A stretch of DNA of 64,000 nucleotides, taken from contig JAIUPN010000010.1 of the NCBI GenBank assembly GCA_020160755.1, positions 1 to 64,000 of the forward strand. Reading direction: 5' to 3'. A model generated the notes under the pieces. It saw only the letters and a program-made list of their open reading frames with translations, was not told the DNA's origin and did not search any database. Every line of letters starts with the position of its first letter. Position 1 is the first letter of the stretch. This DNA comes from Pseudomonadota bacterium. GTDB lineage: Bacteria > Pseudomonadota > Alphaproteobacteria > Sphingomonadales > Sphingomonadaceae. Positions 7,543 to 15,937 of the stretch are shown here, in pieces. Both the position numbers and the translations under genes were made by a program.

Positions 7543-8544
7543 CTAGTAGAGGTTGTCCTTGTAATCCTTGTCGAGCCCGCGCTGCATCAGTCCGGGGACC
7601 GAGGCGAACGCGCCCGCGATGCGGGCACCCAGCCCCTTGTCCTTGTTGAGCCGGACATGCTCGGCGAACATCTTCGCGGGCTTGATGTCGGCGGGTGCGG
7701 GGGCGGCGGGCCAGAGCGCCGCACGGACGAGCGCGGCGCTCGGCCGGCGTTCGATCGCAAGATCGTCGACGCGGGTCGCGAGCAGCGGCACCTTGCCCTG
7801 CACCGCGAAGGTGGCGCACACGGCCTCGTCGTCGGTCAGCATCGCGGAGCCGCGAAGGATTGCGACGTCGTGCGAGCCGGGGATCAACAGCGCGGCGGCG
7901 ACGCGCGGCTGCGCGATGAGGTTGCGGAAGCTGTCGGCGCGCCGGTTGCCGGGGCGATCGGCGAACCAGAACCGGTCGCCGTCGATATGTGCCATCGATC
8001 CCGCGGGGTCGCCCTTGGGGCTGAGGTCGGAATGACCCGCGGCGTCGATCGTCGCGAGCGCCATGAAGCAGGCGGCGGCGGCAAAGGCGGGGATGGTGGT
8101 GGGTGCGGTCTCCTGCCGATCGGCGGACCAGAAGCCCGAGCGGATCAGCGCCTTGGCGCAATGGACATAGCATTCCTCGACCGCGACCTGCACGCGGCCG
8201 TCCGCCACCGACGCGACGCGGCCATTGATGCGCAGCGTTTCGCCGATGCCGGGGACGAGGAATAGCGAGCAGAAGCTGGCGTCCGGCATGACGAGTGCCG
8301 GATCGTCGAGCACCGCGAGCGGGATCGCCAGCGTCTTGCCGTCGGCGGCCGCGAAACCCCCGCCGCCTCCGCCGAGCGTGATCGCGATCCCGCCCGCGTC
8401 GCCAAAGCCCGCGAACATCAGTGGCGAAGCTTCGAGCCAGCGGCGCGCGGTCGCGTCGACATGATCGATGACCTTGAGGTTCACCGCGGGCGGGGTCTTC
8501 CCCAGAATCGCCTCGAGGCCCGCGATGCTGTCGACGTCGCTCAT
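7543..8544 (-). CDS. PPOX-type flavoprotein (pyridoxamine 5'-phosphate oxidase family)
   Basis: A 333-residue protein from the ATG at 8544; AGGGAAAAGCCG precedes it, so a start 13 codons upstream is less likely. Residues about 150-260 contain the split-barrel FMN-binding fold (FMALATIDAAGHSDLSPKGD, DRFWFADRPGNRRADSFRN). The first half (about 80-135) repeats features of the same fold (LFLVPGIGETLRINGR), suggesting a duplicated domain. It shares an intergenic region carrying a Fur-like site with the divergent siderophore receptor, so a redox step in iron release is possible, but this is inference. The substrate is not known. Confidence 0.78.
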   Translation of the reverse strand: MSDVDSIAGLEAILGKTPPAVNLKVIDHVDATARRWLEASPLMFAGFGDAGGIAITLGGGGGGFAAADGKTLAIPLAVLDDPALVMPDASFCSLFLVPGIGETLRINGRVASVADGRVQVAVEECYVHCAKALIRSGFWSADRQETAPTTIPAFAAAACFMALATIDAAGHSDLSPKGDPAGSMAHIDGDRFWFADRPGNRRADSFRNLIAQPRVAAALLIPGSHDVAILRGSAMLTDDEAVCATFAVQGKVPLLATRVDDLAIERRPSAALVRAALWPAAPAPADIKPAKMFAEHVRLNKDKGLGARIAGAFASVPGLMQRGLDKDYKDNLY

Positions 8545-8627
8545 CGGCTTTTCCCTGCTTCCCTGTCGCCATGGCCCGATCAAACGGATTTCTGGCCCGA
8601 ACGATGGACCGGATCGTCGTGCCCTTA

Positions 8628-8644
8628 TTGCAAATCAGTCGCAA
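8628..8644. promoter_or_regulatory. Candidate Fur/iron box between PPOX gene and siderophore receptor
   Basis: TTGCAAATCAGTCGCAA is an imperfect 17-base palindrome (13 of 17 positions symmetric) midway between two divergent starts at 8544 and 8694. Form and context fit an alphaproteobacterial ferric-uptake regulator site controlling both genes. Confidence 0.45.
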
Positions 8645-8693
8645 TTGCCTTAGCGATTTTGGCCGGACCGATCAAGTTTGAGGGATATGGAGA

Positions 8694-10886
8694 ATGCGCG
8701 GATTCAACGGCCTCGGCCTTCGCTCGGGGGCGCTGCTGATGGCGGGGGCGGCGTGGGCGCCCTCGGCCGTCCTGGCGCAGGACAGCGCTGCGGCTGCGAC
8801 GGACACGGCCGGGGAAGGCGGCGTCGAAGCGGTCAAGCAGGACGACGGCGCGATCATCGTCACCGCGCGGCGCTTCGTCCCCTCGGGCGCGATCACCGCG
8901 AGCAAGACGACCGCTCCGCTGATCGAGACGCCGCAGTCGGTGTCGGTGATCTCGCGCGACCAGATCGACCTTTTGAACTTCGTCGATGTCCAGCAGGCGG
9001 TACGCTACACTGCGGGCATCGTCGGCGAAAATTACGGGCCCGACCTGCGCTTCGACTTCCTGACGCTGCGCGGCTTCACGCCCGTGCAATATGTCGACGG
9101 ATTGCAGGCGCCGGTCAGCTCGACGATTTCGAACGTCGGGGTCGATCTCTATGGCTTCGAGGCGGTCGATATCCTGAAGGGTCCCGCAGGGGTGCTGTAC
9201 GGGACGACGCCGCCGGGCGGCATCTATAACCTCACCAGCCGCCGCCCCTCGACGCGCACGAGCGGTGAAATCCAGCTCAAATATGGCACCGACGATTTCA
9301 AGCAGGCCGCGGGCACGATCACCGGCGAGCTGACCAACGGCGTCAGCGCGCGACTGACCGGCCTCTATCGCGACCGCGATGGCCAGACCGATTTCGTCAC
9401 CGCGCGCCGCGCCTATGTCGCGCCCGCCGTGGCATTCGACATCGGCCCCGACACGAAGATCACCGCGCTCGGCTATTATCAGTGGGACCGCGTCGAAGGC
9501 GACACGAACGGCTTTCTGCCCGCGGTCGGCGTGCTCGTCCCCAATCCGGTGGGGAAGGTCCGCCGCGGCATCAACCTCGGCGAGCCCGACTATAACTATT
9601 ATCGCCGCGAGCAATGGAGCCTCGGTTACGAGTTCACGCACCGTTTCTCGCCGGCGCTGCGTTTCACGCAAAATGCGCGCTGGAGCGACTACAGCGAATA
9701 TCAGCAGATCATCTATGCGAACGGCCTCGCCGCCGACAACCGCACCGTCACGCGCTCGAACTTCCCCTTCGCCGACGATGTGCAGCAGTTCGCGGTCGAT
9801 TCGCGTTTCGATGCGAAGTTCGAAACGGGGGCGATCGGGCATAACATTCTCGCGGGGCTCGACTATCGCAATTATCGCGAGCAGTCGGCGTTCAACTTTC
9901 TCCCGGCAACGAATATCGACCTGTTCAACCCGGTCTATAGCGCTGCCCCGATCCCGGCGCCGACCTCGCTGTTCGATTTCACTAACCAGCGGCTGAAGCA
10001 GACCGGCGTCTATCTGCAGGACCAGGCGCATATCGGCAGCCTCATCCTGACGCTGTCGGGGCGCCACGACTGGATGACGATCAACAATTATGCGACCGGC
10101 GCGGCCTTCCCCGAAGTGAAGGAAAAGCAGTTCACCTGGCGCGCAGGCGCGACATATGTGACCGAGAGCGGGCTCGCACCGTACATCAGCTATGCGACCT
10201 CGTTTCAGCCGCTCGTCGGGCAGACGTTCGGCGGCAACGCCTTCGAACCGAGCGAGGGCAAGCAGATCGAGGCGGGGATCAAGTTCGACGGCCGCAACAT
10301 GGGCGACGATTTCAGGATTTTCGCGACCGGCGCGATCTATCGCATCAGGCAGAGCAATGTCGTGACCCCCGATACCGCCAATCCGGGCTTTTCGGTCCAG
10401 ACGGGCGAGGTCACGTCGAAAGGCCTCGAGCTCGAAGTCGTGGCGCGCATCCGCCAGCAGCTGTCGATCAACGCGTCCTACACCTATCTCGACGCGAAGG
10501 TCAGCGAGAGCAACGACCCCGCCGAGGTCGGCGCGCGCCTCGCCGCGCAGCCGCGGCACAAGGCGTCGCTGTTCGTCGATTACACGCATGGCAGCGGTGC
10601 GGGCGGCGGCGTCGGCGTGCGCCATCTCAGCCACAGCAACGGCGAGGTGGCGCTGCCCGGCGCGACAGTCACGACGCCGGGCGGGATCGTCATTCCGGCG
10701 ACCTTCACCAGCCCGGCGGTGACCTTGTTCGACGCGACGCTGCACTATGACCTTCCGGGCTGGCGCTTTGCGGTCAACGGCAGCAATCTGTTCGACAGGC
10801 GTTACGCGGGGCGCTGCACAGGCCTCGCCGGTTGCTTCTTCGCCGAAGGGCGGCAGGTCGTCGCGACGGTGACCAGGCGCTTCTGA
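8694..10886 (+). CDS. TonB-dependent siderophore receptor
   Basis: A 730-residue outer-membrane receptor for a ferric siderophore. It has a signal peptide (cleavage near VLAQD), then the plug domain with IETPQSVSVISRDQI, LRGF and VDILKGPAGVLYGTTPPGGI, the pattern of the FhuA/FpvA-like siderophore class, and a barrel ending in VTRRF. The ligand cannot be named. A Fur-like palindrome upstream predicts iron repression. It converges on the PepSY operon, and the three genes form one iron locus. Confidence 0.93.
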   Translation: MRGFNGLGLRSGALLMAGAAWAPSAVLAQDSAAAATDTAGEGGVEAVKQDDGAIIVTARRFVPSGAITASKTTAPLIETPQSVSVISRDQIDLLNFVDVQQAVRYTAGIVGENYGPDLRFDFLTLRGFTPVQYVDGLQAPVSSTISNVGVDLYGFEAVDILKGPAGVLYGTTPPGGIYNLTSRRPSTRTSGEIQLKYGTDDFKQAAGTITGELTNGVSARLTGLYRDRDGQTDFVTARRAYVAPAVAFDIGPDTKITALGYYQWDRVEGDTNGFLPAVGVLVPNPVGKVRRGINLGEPDYNYYRREQWSLGYEFTHRFSPALRFTQNARWSDYSEYQQIIYANGLAADNRTVTRSNFPFADDVQQFAVDSRFDAKFETGAIGHNILAGLDYRNYREQSAFNFLPATNIDLFNPVYSAAPIPAPTSLFDFTNQRLKQTGVYLQDQAHIGSLILTLSGRHDWMTINNYATGAAFPEVKEKQFTWRAGATYVTESGLAPYISYATSFQPLVGQTFGGNAFEPSEGKQIEAGIKFDGRNMGDDFRIFATGAIYRIRQSNVVTPDTANPGFSVQTGEVTSKGLELEVVARIRQQLSINASYTYLDAKVSESNDPAEVGARLAAQPRHKASLFVDYTHGSGAGGGVGVRHLSHSNGEVALPGATVTTPGGIVIPATFTSPAVTLFDATLHYDLPGWRFAVNGSNLFDRRYAGRCTGLAGCFFAEGRQVVATVTRRF

Positions 10887-10912
10887 TCCGCGTTCGCGAA
10901 GCGCTCTTGCAT

Positions 10913-11092
10913 CTAGCGGCGACGCGCCGTCATCGCCCGGCCGGTCACGAGCACCGGGATGCCGAGCGCGAACCAGGCAGCGACATCGCGCCAGCCGTCG
11001 CCGGTGAGCGCGACGACCAGCCCCGCGACGCTGAGCAGCGCGAGGAGCAGTGGGATGGCGAAGGTCCGGCGGAGGCTCTGCTGGCTCTTCAT
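10913..11092 (-). CDS. Small membrane protein downstream of PepSY protein
   Basis: A 59-residue protein. Its ATG overlaps the PepSY stop codon (ATGA), so it is translationally coupled. Two hydrophobic helices (about 12-30 and 38-52) are separated by a short polar loop, and the C-terminus is basic (ARRR). The family is not recognised. Coupling to the PepSY gene suggests a role in the same iron-related membrane complex (inference). Confidence 0.65.
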   Translation of the reverse strand: MKSQQSLRRTFAIPLLLALLSVAGLVVALTGDGWRDVAAWFALGIPVLVTGRAMTARRR

Positions 11093-12255
11093 TCGGCCGG
11101 TGCCACCACGCCGCCGCTCTCGACCTCGCGGACGAGCGCGTCGGTCCCCGAGCGGCGCTTGCCGAGCCAGAGATAGAGGCCCGAGCCGAGCACGACGATC
11201 GTGAAGAGCGTGAGGATCGCCCAGAGCAGCTTGAGCGGCAGTCCGCCATAATCGCCGAAATGCAGTGGCTGCGACACGAACAGCGCCTGCGCGTACCAGG
11301 GCATCGCGCGTGCTTCGGTGAATTCGCCCGTCTCGGCGTCGACGAGCGCGGGGGTGAGCAGCCGCTCGGTCAGCGGCGTCGCGCCCTGAAAGAAGATCGC
11401 GACATGATGCTTGCTGCTGAAGGCGCCGCCGGGGAAGGCGATGAATTGCGGGTTGTTGCCCGGCACGGCCTTGCGCGCGGCGGCCATCGCCCGGTCGATC
11501 GAGCCATAGCGTTCGGGCGGCACCGCGCCCTTGCCGTCATAAGCGCGCACCATGTCGGCGAGTTCGGTCGTCTGCCACTGCGCGAAGATCGGGGTCGCGA
11601 GCGCGTTGATCACGCCCGTCGCGCCGACAACGGTCATCCACGCGAGCGCGACGATGCCGAGGAGGTTGTGATAGTCGAGCCATTTGAGCCGCGTGCTGCG
11701 CGACGTGCGCAGCGTGCCGAAGTCGAGTTTGCGCATGAAGGGCGCATAGAGCACGGCGCCCGAGATAATCGCGATCACGAAGAGCAGCCCCATCAGCCCG
11801 AGGAAGAGCATCCCGGGCAGGCCGAGGAACATGTCGGTGTGGAGCTGGAGGATGAAATGCATCACCCCGCTTTCGTCGACCGCGCCGGTGGCTTTCCCCG
11901 TCGAGCGATCCCACAGCTGGATGGTCATCGCGGTATCGGGCGAATCGGGGGCCGGCGCGGTGGTGATCGTCATCGACGGATTGTCGTTGTCGAACGCCAT
12001 GAACACGGGCACCTCGCCCGGGCGCGCCGCGAGCGCCTTGGCGAGCATCTCGTCGAGCGGGCGAAGGCCCGGCGCTTCGCCCGACGATCCGGTGCCGGGC
12101 AGACCATAGCGCGGCGCGGTTTCGGTCAGCGCGTCGATTTCGTCGTGGAAGATCAGCGGCAGGCCGGTGAGGCACAGCATCAGCAGGAAGGCGGTGCAGA
12201 TGATGCTCGTCCATTTGTGGACGAGGAACCATGCGCGGATGGTCGATCGTTGCAT
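11089..12255 (-). CDS. PepSY-associated transmembrane domain protein
   Basis: A 388-residue inner-membrane protein with four or so helices: about 15-35 (WFLVHKWTSIICTAFLLML), 140-165, 200-220 and 345-370. Histidines near the helices (HKW, HTDMF, YHNLLG, PLHFGDYGG) follow the pattern of the PepSY_TM family, thought to reduce ferric siderophores or handle heme. It is preceded by a strong GAGAA-TTCTC palindrome and followed by a coupled small membrane protein. It probably works with the adjacent siderophore receptor; the biochemical step is inference. Confidence 0.88.
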   Translation of the reverse strand: MQRSTIRAWFLVHKWTSIICTAFLLMLCLTGLPLIFHDEIDALTETAPRYGLPGTGSSGEAPGLRPLDEMLAKALAARPGEVPVFMAFDNDNPSMTITTAPAPDSPDTAMTIQLWDRSTGKATGAVDESGVMHFILQLHTDMFLGLPGMLFLGLMGLLFVIAIISGAVLYAPFMRKLDFGTLRTSRSTRLKWLDYHNLLGIVALAWMTVVGATGVINALATPIFAQWQTTELADMVRAYDGKGAVPPERYGSIDRAMAAARKAVPGNNPQFIAFPGGAFSSKHHVAIFFQGATPLTERLLTPALVDAETGEFTEARAMPWYAQALFVSQPLHFGDYGGLPLKLLWAILTLFTIVVLGSGLYLWLGKRRSGTDALVREVESGGVVAPAE

Positions 12256-12273
12256 AAGCTGGCGGACCGCGGT

Positions 12274-12294
12274 TATTGCGAGAAATTCTCAAAT
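12274..12294. promoter_or_regulatory. Candidate Fur/iron box upstream of the PepSY operon
   Basis: The core GAGAA-A-TTCTC (12280-12290) is a perfect palindrome inside TTATTGCGAGAAATTCTCAAA, about 20-40 bases before the PepSY start. The TTGCGA...TCTCAA form fits known Fur-type boxes. Confidence 0.5.
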
Positions 12295-12298
12295 AGCC

Positions 12299-12394
12299 CT
12301 ATGGCTTGCCTCCGGCTTTGACAACCGGATTCGCGCCGCGGGCCGCGCCGTTCGGGCCAGCCATGCCAGCGTTCGGGCCACCTCGGCTGCACAT
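12299..12394 (-). CDS. Possible 31-residue Gly/Asn/Pro-rich peptide
   Basis: A short frame starting with ATG at 12394, with AAAGGAAAG upstream at a slightly long distance. The peptide is MCSRGGPNAGMAGPNGAARG followed by a basic end. The GPN-A motif is imperfectly repeated, there is no signal peptide, and there is one Cys at position 2. It ends 43 bases before the PepSY start. It could be a small protein, a leader peptide or chance; codon choice is typical of the genome. No function is assigned. Confidence 0.3.
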   Translation of the reverse strand: MCSRGGPNAGMAGPNGAARGANPVVKAGGKP

Positions 12395-12467
12395 GTCGAT
12401 TCACTTTCCTTTCATGCGTGTCGCTTATGATGGCGTTCGAGGGACCGCTCGCACCGCTGGAGCCACT

Positions 12468-12944
12468 ATGCCCTTGAGCAGCGAGATGCAGCGATTGCGC
12501 GCCGAACATGCGGCGCTGGTCACGCTGTCGCGGATCATCCTCGATATGACCCGCGCCTCGCATCCCCCCGATGCGACCGAGCTGGCGTCGGCGCGCGGCG
12601 TGCTTCGCGAAACATTGGTGCGCCATCTGAAATGCGAGGATTGGGTCCTCTATCCGCGCCTGAACGCGACGGGCGACCCCGAATTGATGCGGATCACGCG
12701 CGCGTTCGAGCTGGAAATGGGCGACCTGGCCGCGGAATTTGTCGCCTATGACGACACATGGACCGCCGAACGGGTCGCCGCCGACTGGCCCGGCTTTTGC
12801 CGCGAGACCGCACGCATCTTCGATATGCTGGCGGTGCGGGTCGAACGCGAGGAGCGCGAGCTCTATCCGCTCGCCGACAAGCTGTACGCGGCGTCGTCGG
12901 CGATCGATATCGCGGTCAGGGACGGATCGACAATTTCCAGCTGA
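12468..12944 (+). CDS. Hemerythrin HHE-domain protein
   Basis: A 158-residue protein from the ATG at 12468 (GGAG just upstream); the longer upstream frame looks non-coding. It contains an HHE-type four-helix bundle with candidate iron ligands in AEHAALV and RHLKCEDWVLYPRL and a later acidic EREERELYPLADK. The last site lacks the usual His, so the di-iron centre may be incomplete. Such proteins sense or repair with respect to oxygen, NO or iron. It is divergent from the iron-regulated PepSY operon. The gene overlaps the convergent TpsB-type gene by 29 bases. Confidence 0.75.
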   Translation: MPLSSEMQRLRAEHAALVTLSRIILDMTRASHPPDATELASARGVLRETLVRHLKCEDWVLYPRLNATGDPELMRITRAFELEMGDLAAEFVAYDDTWTAERVAADWPGFCRETARIFDMLAVRVEREERELYPLADKLYAASSAIDIAVRDGSTISS

Positions 12945-14550
12945 GTGCGACGCGCCAGTCCTGATCATAGCCCGGCACCGGCTGTTTCCACGCATCGGCG
13001 AGTTCGAGGCCGATCGTCGCGTTCTCGGCATAGGACAGGCGCACCCCGCCACCCCAGCTTCCCGGCCGGAAGTCGGTGCGCGGGATCGCGGTGCGCGCGA
13101 GCAGCGTGACGTCGGCATAGTCGACGAAGCTGTAGATCTCGCTCTTCGCGAGCTTTCCATTGCGCAGCGGGCGCCACGCCAGTTCGCCGAAACCGGCGAA
13201 GCCACGGTCGCCATTGACCAGCCCGTCGGCGAAGGCGCGGCCGAAGGTCGCACCGCCGACGCTGAAGCGCTGCGCTGCTGGCAGGCGGTCACGCGTCCAG
13301 CGACCCGTCGCGGCGGCGCGGATGACCGCGACCTTGCCGATCGCCTGGTTCGCCTCGATGCTGACGTCGGCATAAGCAAAACCGACCTCGCCGACGCTTG
13401 GGTCGACGCGCGCGCCGGCGAAATCGAAACCTTTTGCGCCGCCGATACGCGCGCCGACGACGGTGCGGTCCTCGCTGAGGCGGAAGGCGAGGCTGCCGCT
13501 TACGGTCCACGTCTTTTCGGCGGCGATCGTCGAGCCGAAGAGCGCATTCTTTGAATCGAGATAGTCGAGCCGCGCCGCCGCGACGAGGTTGCGCCGCGAT
13601 GCGCGGATCAGCGGATGGGTCACGCCGACGCCCGCGCTCCACGCCTCGCCGTCGATCGCCAGTCCCTTCGGGCGGGTGCGCAGCGCGGCGCCTGAGATTT
13701 CGGCGCGCGTCCCGCCGGCGCCGAGCGGGGTCGAATGGCTCGCGGCGATATAGAGCAGGGATTTGAAGTTGGGCGCCGCGGCACCCGAGAGGCGCGTTTC
13801 GTCGCCGCTGCGCAGCAGGCTGGTGCCGCGCGCATTCGCCTCGACGATGCCGTCATTGACGAACTGGCTGGTGCGCGTCGTGAAGCCGAGGCCGAGCGTC
13901 GGCTTCTTCGCATCGACCGCGAGGTCGAGCGCGACCGCGCCCTGTTCGGAGCCGAGCGCGAGCGAGGGGGTGACGGTGACCCCCGGAATGTCGGCGATAT
14001 TGCCGAGCACGCGTTCGAAGCGCGCGCGCGGGAGCGGGCGCCGGCCGGAGAGGCCCGTGGCCATTTTCGCGACGAGCGGTGCGGGGCCGCTCTCGCGCTC
14101 GCCGCCCAGCGTCACCGATCCGACATAGCCCTCGGCCGAGGCGACGGTGACGACGCCGCCCGACAGATCCTGTTCGGGGATGACGAGGGTGAAGAGCGCG
14201 ACGCTCGACCGGTTATAGGCGCGCGTCATCGCGGCGGCGAGCTTTGCGAGATTGTCCGCCGAGGCGGGCCTGCCGACGAAGCGTTGCGCCGCGCGGCCGA
14301 CGTTCGCGGGAACGCCCGCGCCGACGAAGCGGATTTCGCGGATCGTGACGTCGGGCCGCGCGCCGAGCTCGACCTTGCCGAGCGAAAGCGGCCTGGCCTC
14401 CGGGTCGGGCAGCGGATCGTGGCTGCGGTCAGGGGCGAGGGCAGGGCGGCCGTCGAGCGGCGTCGCCGCGGGTTGGGTAGTCCATGCCGCGGCGGGGCAG
14501 AGCAGGGCTCCGGCCGCCACCGCGGCACAGGCGGTGCGCAGATTGCGCAT
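12916..14550 (-). CDS. ShlB/FhaC/HecB-type outer-membrane transporter (TpsB)
   Basis: A 544-residue outer-membrane protein of the two-partner secretion/Omp85 group. After a signal peptide (about 1-23) there is a short Pro-rich linker, then POTRA-like segments (about 65-205; VTIREIRFVGAGVP, PLPRARFERVLGNIADIPGVTV) and a 16-strand-type barrel. FGRAFADGLVNGDRGFAGFG near residue 440 corresponds to the conserved pore-loop region. It exports a partner across the outer membrane. No filamentous-hemagglutinin TpsA is nearby; the gene immediately upstream in the same direction encodes a collagen-like lipoprotein, 11 bases away, and is the natural candidate partner (inference). Confidence 0.88.
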   Translation of the reverse strand: MRNLRTACAAVAAGALLCPAAAWTTQPAATPLDGRPALAPDRSHDPLPDPEARPLSLGKVELGARPDVTIREIRFVGAGVPANVGRAAQRFVGRPASADNLAKLAAAMTRAYNRSSVALFTLVIPEQDLSGGVVTVASAEGYVGSVTLGGERESGPAPLVAKMATGLSGRRPLPRARFERVLGNIADIPGVTVTPSLALGSEQGAVALDLAVDAKKPTLGLGFTTRTSQFVNDGIVEANARGTSLLRSGDETRLSGAAAPNFKSLLYIAASHSTPLGAGGTRAEISGAALRTRPKGLAIDGEAWSAGVGVTHPLIRASRRNLVAAARLDYLDSKNALFGSTIAAEKTWTVSGSLAFRLSEDRTVVGARIGGAKGFDFAGARVDPSVGEVGFAYADVSIEANQAIGKVAVIRAAATGRWTRDRLPAAQRFSVGGATFGRAFADGLVNGDRGFAGFGELAWRPLRNGKLAKSEIYSFVDYADVTLLARTAIPRTDFRPGSWGGGVRLSYAENATIGLELADAWKQPVPGYDQDWRVALSWKLSIRP

Positions 14551-14561
14551 AGGGTGCAGCG

Positions 14562-15506
14562 TCAGTTGCCGCGCTTCGGCTTCACGCCGCCGAGGACGCT
14601 CCCGACGGTGCCGGTCACCCCGGTGACGAGGCCGGTGACGGGATCGACTGCCGTGCCGCCGGTGACCCCGCCGCCGACCTGCGCGAGCGCGCCGGTCGCC
14701 GTGGTGACGACGTTGCTGACAAGCGTGACCGGGGTGGCGGTCGGGCTTCCGCCGGGCGTGCCGCCCGTCAGCCCGCCGGTCGCGCCGCCGAGCAGATTGC
14801 CGCCGGTGCCGGGCTGGAGCGTTACGAGCTGGCCGCCCGATCCGACGCCCACGGTCAGCAGGCTGCCGTTCTGCTGGCCGGGCGACAGGATGCTCGCGCC
14901 GATCAGCGGCGAGGCGCCGGGACTGCCAATCGCGGTTGCCTTGCCGATCGTTGCGGTGACGAGCTGGCCGGGCGCGGCGGCGAGGCCGTCGACCAGATAT
15001 TGCTGGCCGCTGCCCGTCTGGACCAGCGCGACGCCCGTGCTTTTCACGACTCCGACGACGGTGCCGACGAGGTTGGTATTGCCCGGCAGTTTGCCGTCGA
15101 CCGCGCTCGCGAGCAGCAATCCCTTGTCGGCGATCACATTGACGAGGCCGCCCGTTTTGACGAGCACGTTGCCGATCACCGGATTGGTGGCAGCGGGATC
15201 GCCGGTGTTGGCGAGCAGCCCGGTACCCGCGATGCCGCCGGGGCCGACGAGGCCGCCAACCGCAAGCGCCCCGGCGCTGCCGAGGCCAAGGCCGCTGCCC
15301 GCGGGCCCCGCAGGTCCGGCCGGCCCGGTCGCGCCGGTCGGCCCGGCCGGTCCCGCGGCACCCGTCGGGCCGACGGTGCCGGTGGCACCGCCGCTGCCGA
15401 CGCTGCCGACACGATAGCTGCCCGACGATTCACACGCCGCAAGCGCGAAGCACGCGGGAATCAGGATGAGATGGGCTGGGCGAAATTCAAGACAGGACAA
15501 AGGCAT
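14562..15506 (-). CDS. Collagen-like lipoprotein, candidate partner of the TpsB transporter
   Basis: A 314-residue protein with a lipoprotein signal ending at the lipobox ALAAC (Cys25). Residues about 40-72 are Gly-X-Y triplets (GPTGAAGPAGPTGATGPAGP), a collagen-like triple-helix segment. The rest is a low-complexity Gly/Val/Thr-rich region with recurring VTxTIG, LVNVI and GGLTGG elements, which may form repeated beta strands. It ends in a basic KPKRGN. GGGGATGCCTC before the ATG is a good ribosome site. It is the first gene of an apparent two-gene operon with the TpsB transporter. A surface or adhesin role is plausible but not shown. Confidence 0.75.
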   Translation of the reverse strand: MPLSCLEFRPAHLILIPACFALAACESSGSYRVGSVGSGGATGTVGPTGAAGPAGPTGATGPAGPAGPAGSGLGLGSAGALAVGGLVGPGGIAGTGLLANTGDPAATNPVIGNVLVKTGGLVNVIADKGLLLASAVDGKLPGNTNLVGTVVGVVKSTGVALVQTGSGQQYLVDGLAAAPGQLVTATIGKATAIGSPGASPLIGASILSPGQQNGSLLTVGVGSGGQLVTLQPGTGGNLLGGATGGLTGGTPGGSPTATPVTLVSNVVTTATGALAQVGGGVTGGTAVDPVTGLVTGVTGTVGSVLGGVKPKRGN

Positions 15507-15937
15507 GAGGCATCCCCTTCGTACATGATCTGGTCCCTGAGCCGCATATTCCTGTCGCGCGAATAAGTTCCCTTCCTTATTGATAAAGTGTAAACGGGGC
15601 GGAGTCGTAAACCAATAAATTGACGAAAAACCAAGTATTTTATAGAAAAATGGGAATTCGAGTTAACTATAGTTTATTTCTAATTTGCGCTGCTTGTTTG
15701 TAGGGGCGGTCTATAATCTGTGCCCATTCGAAACGATTTTCGTAAATGAGCGAAGCAGCTCCGCGTTCCCGCCGCGTGAGGCCCGTCGTGAGGGCGCGCG
15801 ACCCGGTCATCCGGCGAGTGGCCCGGTTGCGCGGCGGTGCGGTCGGCCGCGAGGGTGGGTTGCGGCGCCGCCTTTCGATTGACGATGATGGCGTCGTCCA
15901 GCTAGGGCCGCGCCATCATTTTTTGGGAAATATAGTC
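15507..15937. other. A+T-rich intergenic region between collagen-like gene and DUF3297
   Basis: The stretch from about 15560 to 15745 is strikingly A+T-rich against its surroundings and should hold promoters for both divergent genes. It includes the perfect palindrome AACTATAGTT at 15665-15674 and a TATAAT at 15712-15717 that could be a -10 box for the rightward gene. The part from 15746 to 15937 is GC-rich and open on the plus strand, but its composition looks like chance or leader sequence. Confidence 0.45.

Noticed and set aside
8625..11249. An 874-codon open frame antisense to the siderophore receptor
   Set aside because: It is a shadow of a clearly recognised gene, with an Arg/Ala/Asp-rich composition and no domain.
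14562..15400. Repetitive GC-rich sequence that could suggest a CRISPR or satellite array
   Set aside because: The repetition is the Gly-X-Y and Gly/Val codons of the collagen-like protein; there are no fixed repeats with unique spacers.
15746..15937. N-terminal extension of the DUF3297 protein
   Set aside because: The extra 64 residues are Arg/Val-rich and unlike the family, while the ATG at 15938 gives the usual length.
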